This document shows positions 52,201 through 62,624 of a stretch of 64,000 nucleotides of DNA, piece after piece. Within the stretch, counting starts at the first letter, position 1. The number at the start of each line of letters is the position of its first letter. Under the pieces are notes generated by a model. That model was given only the letters and a program-made list of their open reading frames with translations. It was not told the DNA's origin and made no database searches. Source of the stretch: Pycnopodia helianthoides (taxonomy: Eukaryota > Echinodermata > Asteroidea > Forcipulatida > Asteriidae); NCBI GenBank assembly GCA_032158295.1, contig CM063249.1, positions 1,086,501 through 1,150,500 of the forward strand. Reading direction: 5' to 3'. A program made the translations under genes and the position numbers.

Positions 52201-54372
52201 GACCATAACACTGGGCACACTTAATTTTGGAGGTGGTTAATTCGGCTCACTAATTAATACCTAATTAGCGCTTGAATATGCGCCATTTTCTATCATGCGT
52301 TAGCGGTATAGCACTTGTACACAATGCCAGCACTCGCCGTAAAGTAAATGTACCCTTCATGTTGCATAAAAGATGAAATTTTATTCCATAATCTGATAGT
52401 TCATACTACTGGGCACACTTAATTTTGGAGGTGATTAATTCGGCTCACTAATTAATACCTAATTAGTCGCTTGAATACGCACCATTTTCTATCATGCGTT
52501 AGCGGTATAGCACTTGTACATACTACTTACTATTATGACAACACTCGCCGTAAAGTAAATGTACCCTTCATGTTGCATAGAAGATGAAATTTTATTCCAT
52601 AATTTGATAGTTCATAACACTGGGCACACTTAATTTTGGAGGTGGTTAATTCGGCTCACTAATTAATACCTAATTAGCCGCTTGAATATGCGCCATTTTC
52701 TATCATGCGTTAGCGGTATAGCACTTGTACACAATGCCAGCACTCGCCGTAAAGTAAATGTACCCTTCATCATGCATAGAAGATGAAATTTTATTCCATA
52801 ATCTGATAGACCATACCACTGGGCACACTTAATTTTGGAGGTGGTAAATTCAGCTCACTAATTAGTACCTAATTAACCTCGAGAACACAGGCCATTTTTG
52901 TCATACGTTAGCGGTATAGCACTTGTACACAATGCCAGCACTCGCCGTAAAGTAAATGTACCCTTCATGTTGCATAAAAGATGAAATTTTATTCCATAAT
53001 CTGATAGACCATACCACTGGGCACACTTAATTTTGGAGGTGGTTAATTCAGCTCACTAATTAGTACCTAATTAACCTCGAATACCAGGCCATTTTTGTTC
53101 ATAGCGTTTGCGGTACTAGCACTTGTACACAATACTTACTATTAGGACAGCACTCGCCGTAAAGTAAATGTACCCTTCATGTTGCATAAAAGATGAAATT
53201 TTATTCCATAATTTGATAGTTCCATACTACACTGGCACACTTAATTTTGGAGGTGATTAATTCGGCTCACTAATTAATACCTAAATAGTCGCTTGAATAC
53301 GCGCCATTTTCTATCATGCGTTAGCGGTATAGCACTTGTACAAGCTACTTACTATTAGGACAACACTCGCCGTAAAGTAAATGTACCCTTCATGTTGCAT
53401 AAAAGATGAAATTGTATTCCATAATCTGATAGTCCATACCACTGGGCACACTTAATTTTTGAGGTGATTAATTCGGCTCACTAATTAATACCTAATTAGT
53501 CGCTTGAATACGCACCATTTTCTATCATGCGTTAGCGGTATAGCACTTGTTCATACTACTTACTATTATGACAACACTCGCTGTAAAGTAAATGTACCCT
53601 TCATGTTGCATAAAAGATGAAATTTTATTCCATAATATGATAGTTCATACTACTGGGCACACTTAATTTTGGAGGTGATTAATTCGCTCACTAATTAATA
53701 CCTAATTACCTCGAGAATACAGCCATTTTTATCATCGTTAGCGGTATAGCACTTGTATACTACTTACTATTATGACAACACTCGCCGTAAAGTAAATGTA
53801 CCCTTCATGTTGCATAAAAGATGAAATTTTATTCCATAATCTGATAGTCCATACTACTGGGCACACTTAATTTTGGAGGTGATTTATTCGGCCACTAATT
53901 AATACCTAATTAGTCGCTTGAATACGCACCATTTTCTATCATGCGTTAGCGGTATAGCACTTGTACATACTACTTACTATTATGACAACACTCGCTGTAA
54001 AGTAAATGTACCCTTCATGTTGCATAAAAGATGAAATTTTATTCCATAATCTGATAGACCATACCACTGGGCACACTTAATTTTGGAGGTGGTTAATTCG
54101 GCTGACTAATTAATACCTAATTAGCGATGGAATACGCGCCATTTTCTATCATGCGTTAGCGGTATAGCACTTGTACATACTACTTACTATTATGACAACA
54201 CTCGCCGTAAAGTAAATGTACCCTTCATGTTGCATAAAAGATGAAATTTTATTCCATAATCCGATAGTCCATACCACTGGGCACACTTAATTAACCTCGA
54301 GAACACAGGCCATTTCTTATCATGCGTTAGCGGTATAGCACTTGTGCATATACTACTTACTAATTAGCCTCA
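46271..54372 (+). repeat. Left inner satellite array, ~40 monomers of ~199/211 bp with a ~1.23 kb higher-order repeat
   Basis: The monomer contains GTAAATGTACCCTTCATG, ATAAAAGATGAAATTTTATTCC, CACTGGGCACACTTAATTTT, GGAGGTGGTTAATTCGGC and CATGCGTTAGCGGTATAGC. Two length classes alternate: ~199 bp with ACACAATGCCAGC, and ~211 bp with TACTTACTATTAGGACA. A variant CATCATGCATAGAAG recurs at 47,956, 49,187, 50,391, 51,551 and 52,768, so six monomers form one higher-order unit. There are no genes here; ORFs inside are periodic by-products. Confidence 0.95.
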
Positions 54373-55339
54373 AGAACAAAGGCTGGAAACCTTGTTTTAG
54401 GTCCTTGTATTCTACATTTGGTTTTGTTTTAACTGATCCTTTTTAAACCCATGAATATACAATTAATCTTGCGGATAAACATTTTTTTTAAAAAATAAAA
54501 ACATATACATGTACATGTATATAATGTAATAAATATACATATATTTATCGTCGTCTAGTATAGGGCCTAAGGTCGTTAATTTAAACTTCAAATCCGTAAT
54601 CATCAAAAAGTTCGTTAAGTGAAAAATGCAAATAAGTTCGAAAAAAACAGAAACTGAATGTTTCGTTTTGTCAAAGACTACTCTTGATCAATAAACTCAA
54701 TTTACCAGGAGTTCCAAAATATGCCAAACCAATTTTATGAAATCCATACAAATTGCACTAACGACCTTTTAGTCCTGAGCCGACAATATATAACACAGGC
54801 CTTACGCATTTATAAAACAGTGACACATTTTTTTTCTTCTTCTCAGTATTCATTGTTAAAATCAAATCATGAGGTACTCCGTTGTTGAACAAACGCATTG
54901 GCCACTCTGACTCATCACCCACGAGTCCATCAGCTGCTGCTGCGTGCTCGTAACGGGAGTCTTTATCAGTCGTTTTTATCAAATTTTGTCTTGATATCGA
55001 CCATGCCGATTCAATTAAATCAATTCAGGTTCATTTTCTTCCATACCTTCCATAATGGATACAATTAATAAACATGGCGCAATAAAAGTAAAGAACAAGG
55101 AAAGAAGGATATCAACGAAGTTACGAAGGAGATGTTAAAAGTAAAGGGGCTTATGAGACTCATGAAACACTCCCTTTTACTAACTCCCCACGCTCATGTT
55201 ACACCCCAAAAGTCGTATGCACAAAACTTGTCAACATCATGTTGCGAATAAGTTTACTGTCGGCCGGTGCGCAAAATGAAAAATTGTATTTTGATGACAT
55301 CATGATGACGTCACAAAACGATAATATTCTGAAACGATC
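54373..55339. other. Element core, left unique part
   Basis: AT-rich sequence after the last satellite monomer. Apart from the small ORF at 54,758-54,982 I see no gene or repeat. Confidence 0.6.
54758..54982 (-). CDS. Possible small ORF in element core
   Basis: Seventy-four codons. The middle (SRYEHAAAADGLVGDESEWP, then MRLFNNGVPHDLILTMN) has protein-like composition; the ends do not. I recognise no family. It could be an exon remnant of a second element gene or a chance ORF. Confidence 0.25.
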   Translation of the reverse strand: MIKTTDKDSRYEHAAAADGLVGDESEWPMRLFNNGVPHDLILTMNTEKKKKNVSLFYKCVRPVLYIVGSGLKGR

Positions 55340-55655
55340 TGGGCCCAATTTCATAGAGCTGCTTAACGGCCGATTCTGTGCTTACTGCACGCTTTCTATT
55401 TCATAGCGCTGCTAACCGTAAGCACACGAAAAGGCATGCTAACCGTAAGCACACGAAAAGGCATGCTAACCTCCCGGTGCTTACTGTATGAAAATGCATG
55501 ACGTAACAATGCAAATACATGGTGAACGCGCAAGATGACCGCCTTATTTTCTTGTTAACCTGTGAAATACGCTTATGCTTAAGCAAATTTTTCTGCTACA
55601 GTTAGCACGAAAATTTGCTTACCGTTAAGCAGCGCTATGAAATTGGGCCCTGCTA
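55340..55655. repeat. Palindromic GCTTAAGC-type MITE inside the element core
   Basis: Begins GGGCCCAATTTCATAGAGCTG and ends CAGCGCTATGAAATTGGGCCC, with internal repeats of CTAACCGTAAGCACACGAAA. Same family as copies in the SANBR and CCDC62 regions, so this is a later insertion. Confidence 0.8.
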
Positions 55656-55939
55656 TCTATTATATAAAAGTGATTAGCAGAAACCCCACGTTCATGGCAT
55701 GTTTGGTTGAATTTATACATTTTTTTTTAATAGTAAAACAAAATTTGATGTCACGTGACAGCCTAAACGTCATCGTGAAGACAATACATTTTTGAACATA
55801 TTCAAAATGTTGCATACGTATTGGTGCTAACTCATTTGAGTTTGCATGTACACATGTAGTCAAACAACTCTTTACAAAAAAAGATATTGAAACAGAACTC
55901 TGAACGTTTGTCAATTCCCCATCCAAGATCTTTCTGAAG

Positions 55940-56822
55940 ATAATAATATAGGTTTTCTCGGTCAATTTCGGCAAACGAGCGTCCAATTAAACCACAACGC
56001 CATTCCATTTCGCGCGAAATCGAATACTTCTGAAAAGGGTCATTTGATTTGGTTTTATGACTAGTCAAATTTAATGTTGCGTCATTCGATTTAACAAAAT
56101 AATCATTCAATTTAACAATTCAACAAAGCAGCATTCAAATTCGCAAGAGATTCTTGAGGCGTGTATTTAGTCATTCAAATTCATTTTTGGGCAGTCATTT
56201 CTGAAATTTGTGCAAACTAAAAAAAAAACGCGCTGTCAAACTTTTGTTTCCTTTCGATTGTTAAAGGCATAAATACTGTTTATTTATTGCCACTTGAGTA
56301 ACTTTGCAGATGTACTTCGAAAACGAGCTTTCGCCACAGTTTTACACGCATATTTCTAGAAATAGCAACTCAATAAGAAACCGGGAAAATCCCCCAAAAA
56401 TTGAAGAAAAGATTAAAAAAGAAAACAAAGAAGAAGACAAATCTAATGGGTCCCATGTAAAATCTACTGGAAACATAGATTAAGAAAATATGGTTTGCCT
56501 GAATTGAAGTGAAGATACGAAACAGTTGCCTATTACTGTTTTTTATTCGCATTTCTTTATCTTACTTATTTGAATTCTCATTTAGCGAAATTGATTGCCT
56601 CTTTACGAAATTGCATGATGATTGTGCGTTACTAAAACAATGCCGATATGCTAAATTGAACACAAAGGATTTTGAATGCCTCAAAACGAAATTGAATGCC
56701 CGAATTCTGAATTTGAAACGCAGTAAAAACTGGAGAGGCAAAACAGCTTTAATTCGAACGCACGAAAATTAAATTGGCTGCTCATTTGCCGAATTTGACC
56801 GAGAAAACCTATAATAATAAAA
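55940..56822. mobile_element. Nested ~0.9 kb element with ~45 bp terminal inverted repeats
   Basis: Left end TATAGGTTTTCTCGGTCAA at ~55,949 is mirrored by TTGACCGAGAAAACCTATA at ~56,795; both continue into GGCAAA(C/T)GAGC and CCAATT. The interior has many CATTCAAATT-like words and no credible gene. Its family is unknown. Confidence 0.7.
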
Positions 56823-57602
56823 AATAATAATTATATATTTATACCAGGGACATATCTATCAATAAAGACACCCAAGGCGCACAAAGAGAAAATGAATGGT
56901 AACATTTAACAGACAACTTGATACTGATTTAGAAAGAACGTTTGAACAAATATCTCTTTAAACTGAAGGGATGTAGATGTATAAAGGTATCTTGGGAGAG
57001 TGTTCCAAACTCGAGTCGTTGATTGACGGGGAGCCAGTGCAGTTGCTTCAAAAGGTGTGATATGAGATGAAGACCGGGAACCAGAAATGAGACGAGCTGC
57101 TGTAAAAGATGTAAAAATTTATTGTGTGGTTAAGATCAATGGTATTCCAATACTTTATAGACGTCATTTGTCTTCAGGTTTAAACCGGAAGTTGAATTGA
57201 AACTTTGTAGACAACGTGATTTCAGCTTAGTCTGCAGTCCTTATGAAACATAATTTTGACATGGTTTCAATTTAAAAAGCACCCAACAGTGACAAGTTTA
57301 AAAATTGAGGGAAAAAACAAAAACAAAAAACACTGTTTAAAATGGAAGTTTTATCGAAAATAAGTTGCCCACTGTTTGTGTTGTAATGTTGACATACTTT
57401 TTCCTGAATTTGTTCCCGAACACGCAGCGTTTGCGTCCAGACAAAGTCCGATTGTTTTTTAGATATTAGTACTTTGTTTTTTAACTACCCTATTTAAAAT
57501 GTATTATAAATGTTTTGAACTTACTCCCCGCAATTTGACCGTATAAGCAAAGCTCAAGTAAATAATTAACCGTGCATGGTGTGGGCACTATAGGCCATAT
57601 AG
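56823..57602. other. Element core between nested element and protease gene
   Basis: AT-rich. An AATAAA on the minus strand near 57,118-57,123 could serve the protease gene. A stretch around 56,975-57,110 has a faint retroelement-like reading frame broken by stops. Nothing firm. Confidence 0.4.
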
Positions 57603-59399
57603 CTATATGTACGCTGAAAACAATCGTTTTAGTTCTGGGTCGACGATACGAGATCTTTTCAACAGCTGCAATGTGATGTATATTCTAAGTTTTTCCACAT
57701 CATCAGACTGCAAAATACGTTTCGAGCAGCAAAGTTGTTCAGCGAACAGACAGCAAAACACACCGCAGCTTCCGGAATCCTTTTGTTGTATGCATGATGA
57801 TTGTTTGACTGCAAATTTGTGTTGGTTCTCAAAAACATTGGGCATGTGGTTCCAGTAACGATTCATTCTTCCATTTTGAAAAAAATCAAAGAATGCGTGT
57901 CCATGGATCGCCATCTTCTGCCGAGTATCCCTACTTTTACAGAGTGAATCAAAGCAAGTTTGCTGTTTGTTGCTGTTGTCAATAACATACAAAGTAAAGT
58001 GCCGGTTTTCTAAAAGGGGAAAAAACATGACTTCGCAAAACTTGCCAGTCTGGAAGCATGTTTTTGACACTGATTTAAATGTTTGGGGTGATTGTTGTCC
58101 ATTAAGTATCTTTTTGGTATCATGACATTGTATAGATCCAAATTTTATTGTTTTAACTTCCTCGTTACCTATTTCACACAACTGGGTGATATAGAAATCG
58201 ACCACTGACTCGCTCAACCATCCACAGTGGTAGTTTTCGTATATCTTTTTCAAACGATTTAACACTGCTGGTTTCGGAGTACAGCAAATCATGGCCAGTT
58301 GGTGGAATGAAATGAAATCTTTGGTTCTGTCATCACGCAAAGCAACGCTGTGCAGGTTTTTCTCATCAAAAGAGGCCCAAAGCAGGCGGACAAGTTCCCG
58401 TTCTTCCTCACTTACTTTGAAGTAACTGTCTGCGCTGTCTGGTGTAGAGTTGTGTGTAATAGTATTCGCAGTAGTTGACTCGATTTTTTCATAAAAAAAT
58501 AAATACCCCTTTTCTGAAACATGTTTGGTGAAACGCAAAACACTTGTGTGTTGTACGGTTGCGTCGTTAAGTTCTGTAATAGTTGAGTCTAATGTGTTCA
58601 TGACAAAGGACTTATAATGTCCACTTTCAATTGAATTACCTTCGTGGACAACTACTGAACGCAAACGGTAAACTGCAGGTGTGTTATTGACACAGAAATT
58701 TGACAAATTGATTACAATATTTGGATCGATGTTTGCTGTAATTTTTCCTCCGTTTCCCTGATTACCATTGAATCTTAATAACTGAACTACTAATAGTGAG
58801 GGACAGTTAATTATACGAGAAACTATTATTTTCGTGCTCTTCTTTTGACCACAAAGGCTGCAATCGACATCCCTAACAACTTCATCGCTGAAGCAATGTT
58901 GCAAACACTCATACAGACACTCTTTTTGGGTAATATACCTGGTATTAACAGGTAATACACCTGATGTCGAATTTTCAACGACGGAGGTTTCATTGCAGGT
59001 TAGACACATAACACTTTTACTTATTTCTATTTCAGCTGTTAAACATGATTCATTAAGAAATGGCACAATAAGCTGTGAATAAAATTCAGCAGCATCATTT
59101 TGTTGGTTGCAACTAATTTTCATTTGAACTGCAGATTCCTTAATCAACTGGCGCACTGTGTGAAAAGAAATTGATGTGGATATGTCTAATGCCAAGGATT
59201 CAAACAGTAGTACCAACTGTCTCCAAAGATATACATCACTTCCTTGAAATTTTGAAATGTTCAGTTTAGCTTTATATATGAATGGCTTCAAAGCTTGAAC
59301 TGTTGCAATCCACCAACAAGATACTCTGCCATTTGAAATACCTCTTGGCAGTGACAATGGATACTGATTGATGTTATCCATGACATCAGGTTTTTCCAT
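57603..59399 (-). CDS. USP-like / Ulp1-like double cysteine protease, intronless, 598 codons
   Basis: Residues about 18-305 resemble a ubiquitin-specific protease (peptidase C19). The Cys box is GISNGRVSCWWIATVQALK with Cys28; the CxxC pairs Cys132/Cys135 and Cys180/Cys183 resemble the USP zinc finger; the His box is VVVHEGNSIESGHYKSF with His261, followed by ELNDATV. Residues about 410-570 resemble Ulp1/SENP proteases (C48): ENRHFTLYVID with His467, CFDS with Asp484, and QQKDSGSCGVF with Gln539 and Cys545 at the usual Q-to-C spacing. Both sets of catalytic residues look intact. Expected activity: removal of ubiquitin and/or SUMO-type modifiers. No intron, membrane segment or signal peptide. 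It is the only long ORF in the element core. Whether the start is upstream in another frame is open. Confidence 0.85.
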   Translation of the reverse strand: MEKPDVMDNINQYPLSLPRGISNGRVSCWWIATVQALKPFIYKAKLNISKFQGSDVYLWRQLVLLFESLALDISTSISFHTVRQLIKESAVQMKISCNQQNDAAEFYSQLIVPFLNESCLTAEIEISKSVMCLTCNETSVVENSTSGVLPVNTRYITQKECLYECLQHCFSDEVVRDVDCSLCGQKKSTKIIVSRIINCPSLLVVQLLRFNGNQGNGGKITANIDPNIVINLSNFCVNNTPAVYRLRSVVVHEGNSIESGHYKSFVMNTLDSTITELNDATVQHTSVLRFTKHVSEKGYLFFYEKIESTTANTITHNSTPDSADSYFKVSEEERELVRLLWASFDEKNLHSVALRDDRTKDFISFHQLAMICCTPKPAVLNRLKKIYENYHCGWLSESVVDFYITQLCEIGNEEVKTIKFGSIQCHDTKKILNGQQSPQTFKSVSKTCFQTGKFCEVMFFPLLENRHFTLYVIDNSNKQQTCFDSLCKSRDTRQKMAIHGHAFFDFFQNGRMNRYWNHMPNVFENQHKFAVKQSSCIQQKDSGSCGVFCCLFAEQLCCSKRILQSDDVEKLRIYITLQLLKRSRIVDPELKRLFSAYI

Positions 59400-59437
59400 T
59401 GTAGGGTTATTTTGGGTGGCATATTTAGTGTTTTTTA

Positions 59438-59707
59438 AGGTAAAACATGCTGATGCTGTGTGCTTTCCCCCATATCGGAGTCTAGAGTAATGACGGGTTT
59501 TCTCTTGCGTTTTTCCCTAGCCTTTGCTTTAAAAATCAATCCTTTTGATGGAGGTGTTAGGTATACTCCCTTATTGTTTGGGGTGCTTGTTCGAACACGC
59601 TTTCTGCAAGTTTCACTAGTTAGTTTGAACGATTTTGCATTGACTTTTTTTTTTTTTTTTTGCAGAAAGCCTCGCAGAATTCCCTTTGCAGGGGTAACAT
59701 GTCGCGT
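59438..59707 (-). other. Open frame just upstream of the protease gene, basic with a SUMO-interaction-like motif
   Basis: Ninety codons between a TGA and a TAA, same strand, one register off from the main ORF. It reads TPAKGILRGFLQ, a lysine run from an A17 tract, TSETCRKRVRTSTPNNKGVY, LTPPSKGLIF and EKRKRKPVITLDSDMGES. PVITLDSD fits a SUMO-interacting motif (hydrophobic core plus acidic residues) next to a KRKRK nuclear-type signal. It has no early Met. It could be the real N-terminus of the protease joined by splicing or displaced by an indel, or chance. Confidence 0.4.
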
Positions 59708-59762
59708 TCATATATAAGTACAAATTCATCGAGTTTTCTACATTTGTTATTGTCCAATTAGC

Positions 59763-61212
59763 TTGTACAAGTGCTATACCGCTAACGCATGATAGAAAAT
59801 GACGCATATTCAAGCGGCTAATTAGGTATTAATTAGTGAGCCGAATTAACCACCTCCAAAATTAAGTGTGCCCAGTGTTATGGTCTATCAGATTATGGAA
59901 TAAAATTTCATCTTCTATGCAACATGAAGGGTACATTTACTTTACGGCGAGGGTTGTCCTAATAGTAAGTAGTATGTACAAGTGCTACACCGCTAACGCA
60001 TGATAGAAAATGGCGCGTATTCAATCGGCTAATTAGGTACTAATTAATAATCAGAAATAACCACCTCCAAAATTAAGTGTGCCCAGTGTTATGGTCTATC
60101 AGATTATGGAATAAAATTTCATCTTTTATGCAACATGAAGGGTACATTTACTTTACGGCGAGTGCTGTCCTAATAGTAAGTAGTATGTACAAGTGCTATA
60201 CCGCTAGCGCATGATAGAAAATGGCGCATATTCAAGCGGCTAATTAGGTATTAATTAGTGCGCCGAATTAACCACCTCCAAAATTAAGTGTGCCCAGTGG
60301 TATTGACTATCAGATTATGGAATAAAATTTCATCTTCTATGCAACATGAAGGGTACATTTACTTTACGGCGAGGGTTGTCCTAATAGTAAGTAGTATGTA
60401 CAAGTGCTATACCGCTAACGCATGATAGAAAATGGCGCGTATTCAATCGGCTAATTAGGTACTAATTAATAATCAGAATTAACCACCTCCAAAATTAAGT
60501 GTGCCCAGTGGTTTGGTTTATCAGATTATGGAATAATATTTCATCTATTATGCAACATGAAGGGTACATTTACTTTACGGCGAGCGCTCTTATAATAGTT
60601 AGTAGTAGGTACAAGTAACGCATGATAGAAAACGGCGCGTATTCAAGCGGCTAATTAGGTACTAATTAGTGAGCCGAATTAACCACCTCCAAAATTAAGT
60701 CTGCCCAGTGGTATGGTCTATCAGATTATGGAATAAAATTTCATCTTCTATGCAACATGAAGGGTACATTTACTTTACGGCGAGTGCTGTCCTAATAGTA
60801 AGTAGTATGTACAAGTGCTATACCGCTAACGCATGATAGAAAATGGCGCATATTCAATCGGCTAATTAGGTATTAATTAGTGAGCCGAATTAACCACCTC
60901 CAAAATTAAGTGTGCCCAGTGTTATGGTCTATCAGATTATGGAATAAAATTTCATCTTCTATGCAACATGAAGGGTACATTTACTTTACGGCGAGTGCTG
61001 TCCTAATAGTAAGTAGTATGTACAAGTGCTATACCGCTAACGCATGATAGAAAATGGCGCATATTCAAGCGGCTAATTAGGTATTAATTAGTGCGCCGAA
61101 TTAACCACCTCCAAAATTAAGTGTGCCCAGTGGTATGGTCTATCAGATTATGAAATAAAATTTCATCTTTTAAGCAACATGAAGGGTACATTTACTTTGG
61201 GGTGAGTGCAAG
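59763..61212 (-). repeat. Right inner satellite array, ~7 monomers in inverted orientation
   Basis: Same monomer as 46,271-54,372 but reverse-complemented (GCTATACCGCTAACGCATGA, GCCGAATTAACCACCTCC, CATGAAGGGTACATTTAC). About 1.45 kb against 8.1 kb on the left, so the ends are very unequal. It starts about 360 bp upstream of the core gene's ATG. Confidence 0.93.
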
Positions 61213-61530
61213 TTTTTTAATCAGTTGTGTAAAATGTTGAAGATGATGAGGTCTTAATTGTGTCGGTCAATTACTGTTCAATTAGACAGCAAAGTAATCA
61301 AATTTTACCTTGAAGTATTGTCAGTGATATGTTCTCAAAGAATATTGGACAAATTATACGAATAGTTATTACATTTTTTTTAATTCGTTAAAATAAGAAA
61401 GAAGGGGGAGCCAAAAGTGTTACCGCCTTTTACCGCATGGATTCTAATTTTCCTGAATACGCGGCTGGCCGGTCCTTGAATACGCGGATGGAAATCTGGC
61501 CCAATACGCGGCTAGCTTCAGTCTGGTGAA
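61213..61530 (-). repeat. Right outer terminal inverted repeat
   Basis: Reverse complement of the left outer repeat. Ends ...GCTTCAGTCTGGTGAA at 61,530. Immediately outside, another copy of the same kind of tip begins in the opposite direction. Confidence 0.85.
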
Positions 61531-61536
61531 CACATA

Positions 61537-62610
61537 CCGAGCTGAATGAAGCTAGCACAGTATTGGGCCCAAGATAGCCAGCCGCGTATTCGCGGAACAG
61601 CCAGCCGCGTATTCGCGGAAATAGAACACATGCAGTACAGGGAGGTGACAAAATGGCCCATTTCTGTCTGCGAGTTCGTTATTTTATCCGAACGAATACT
61701 GAAATATTAGCCATAACTTGCAGATTTTCATTAGATAGTATTGAAATGTTATAGCTAAATCTCATTGAAAAGCAAAACACAAAGAAAATAAAAGTAACTA
61801 AATAACAAAAAATAAGCCGCAAACACGGAGACAATGTCCGTGTGTTATGTCATTTTTACGCTGTTTAAATACTATTTTAATATTTTGAAAAGAGTTTGTA
61901 CCCTTCGTTATGAGTAAAAATGGCAGTTTTAGTCCAGAATCTTGAAAAACTAATACACTGGGCATATCAAATTTTTGAGCTGGCTAATTTGGTCCACTAA
62001 TTAGTGGTTAATTAACCACAGTTTACGTACGCCTTTTCCATATAAAACACGCACAATTGCATAGCGGTTGAGTCAACTACCTCTTGTAATGTATTTGTAC
62101 CCTTCAATATGAATAAAAGTAGAATTTTTAGTCCAGAATCCTAAAGACTGATACACTGGGCATATCAAATTTTTGAGCTGGCTAATTCGGTCTACTAATT
62201 AGTGGTAAATTAACCACAGTTAAACAGACACCATTTCCATCTAAAACACGTACAATTGCATATGCGGTAAAGTCAACTACCTCTTGTAAGAAATTTGTAC
62301 CCTTCACTATGAGTAAAAGTGGAATATTTAGTCCAGAATTTATAAGCCTGATACATACACTGGGCATATCAAATTTTTGAGCTGGCTAATTTGGGCCACT
62401 AATTAGAGGTCACTTATCACAGTTATACAGACGCAATTTTCCATCTAAAACACGTACAATTGCATACGCGGTAAAGTCAACTACCTATTGTAAAGAATTT
62501 GTACCCTTCATTTAAAATAAAAGTGGAATTTTTAGTCCAGAATCTTGTAGACTGATACACTTTGGGCATTTCAAATTTTTCAGCTCGCTAATATTTTTTC
62601 CACTAATTAG
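61537..62610 (+). mobile_element. Diverged second copy of the foldback end, in head-to-head contact
   Basis: Starts CTGAATGAAGCTAGCACAGTATTGGGCCC and continues with CAGCCGCGTATTCGCGGAA twice, like the left tip of the main element but more diverged. Four monomers follow, spaced 198, 204 and 202 bp (GGCATATCAAATTTTTGAGC at 61,961, 62,159, 62,363; variant at 62,565). They share AATTTGTACCCTTCA, CACTGGGCA and CACTAATTAGTGG-type words with the main satellite. No ORF of note. Confidence 0.75.
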
Positions 62611-62624
62611 TGGTCAATAGTTCG

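Larger units (their letters stand above)
45954..61530. mobile_element. Foldback-type element with satellite-filled inverted ends and a double-protease core gene
   Basis: The outermost ~300 bp at each end are inverted copies of each other. Both start TTCACCAGACTGAAGCT, both contain several copies of CCGCGTATT, and both run on to ACTTGCACTCACC and the first tandem monomer. Inside these lie ~200 bp tandem monomers in opposite orientation on the two sides. The core, about 54,373-59,762, is not repeated. This outer-domain/inner-tandem-domain/core plan is that of foldback elements such as FB of flies and TU of sea urchins. No DDE transposase, polymerase or integrase is visible; the only intact long ORF is the USP/Ulp1-like gene. 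I see no clear target-site duplication. The element may be non-autonomous, with the protease as cargo or accessory gene. Confidence 0.8.

Noticed and set aside
46271..54372. CRISPR-like array
   Set aside because: The whole monomer is repeated, including what would be spacers, and the context is eukaryotic. It is satellite DNA.
57607..57858. Plus-strand ORF of 83 codons
   Set aside because: Lies wholly antisense to the protease domain and is a shadow of it.
45954..61530. Maverick/Polinton element
   Set aside because: Ulp1-like proteases occur in Polintons, but no protein-primed polymerase, integrase, ATPase or capsid gene is present, and the ends are tandem satellite.
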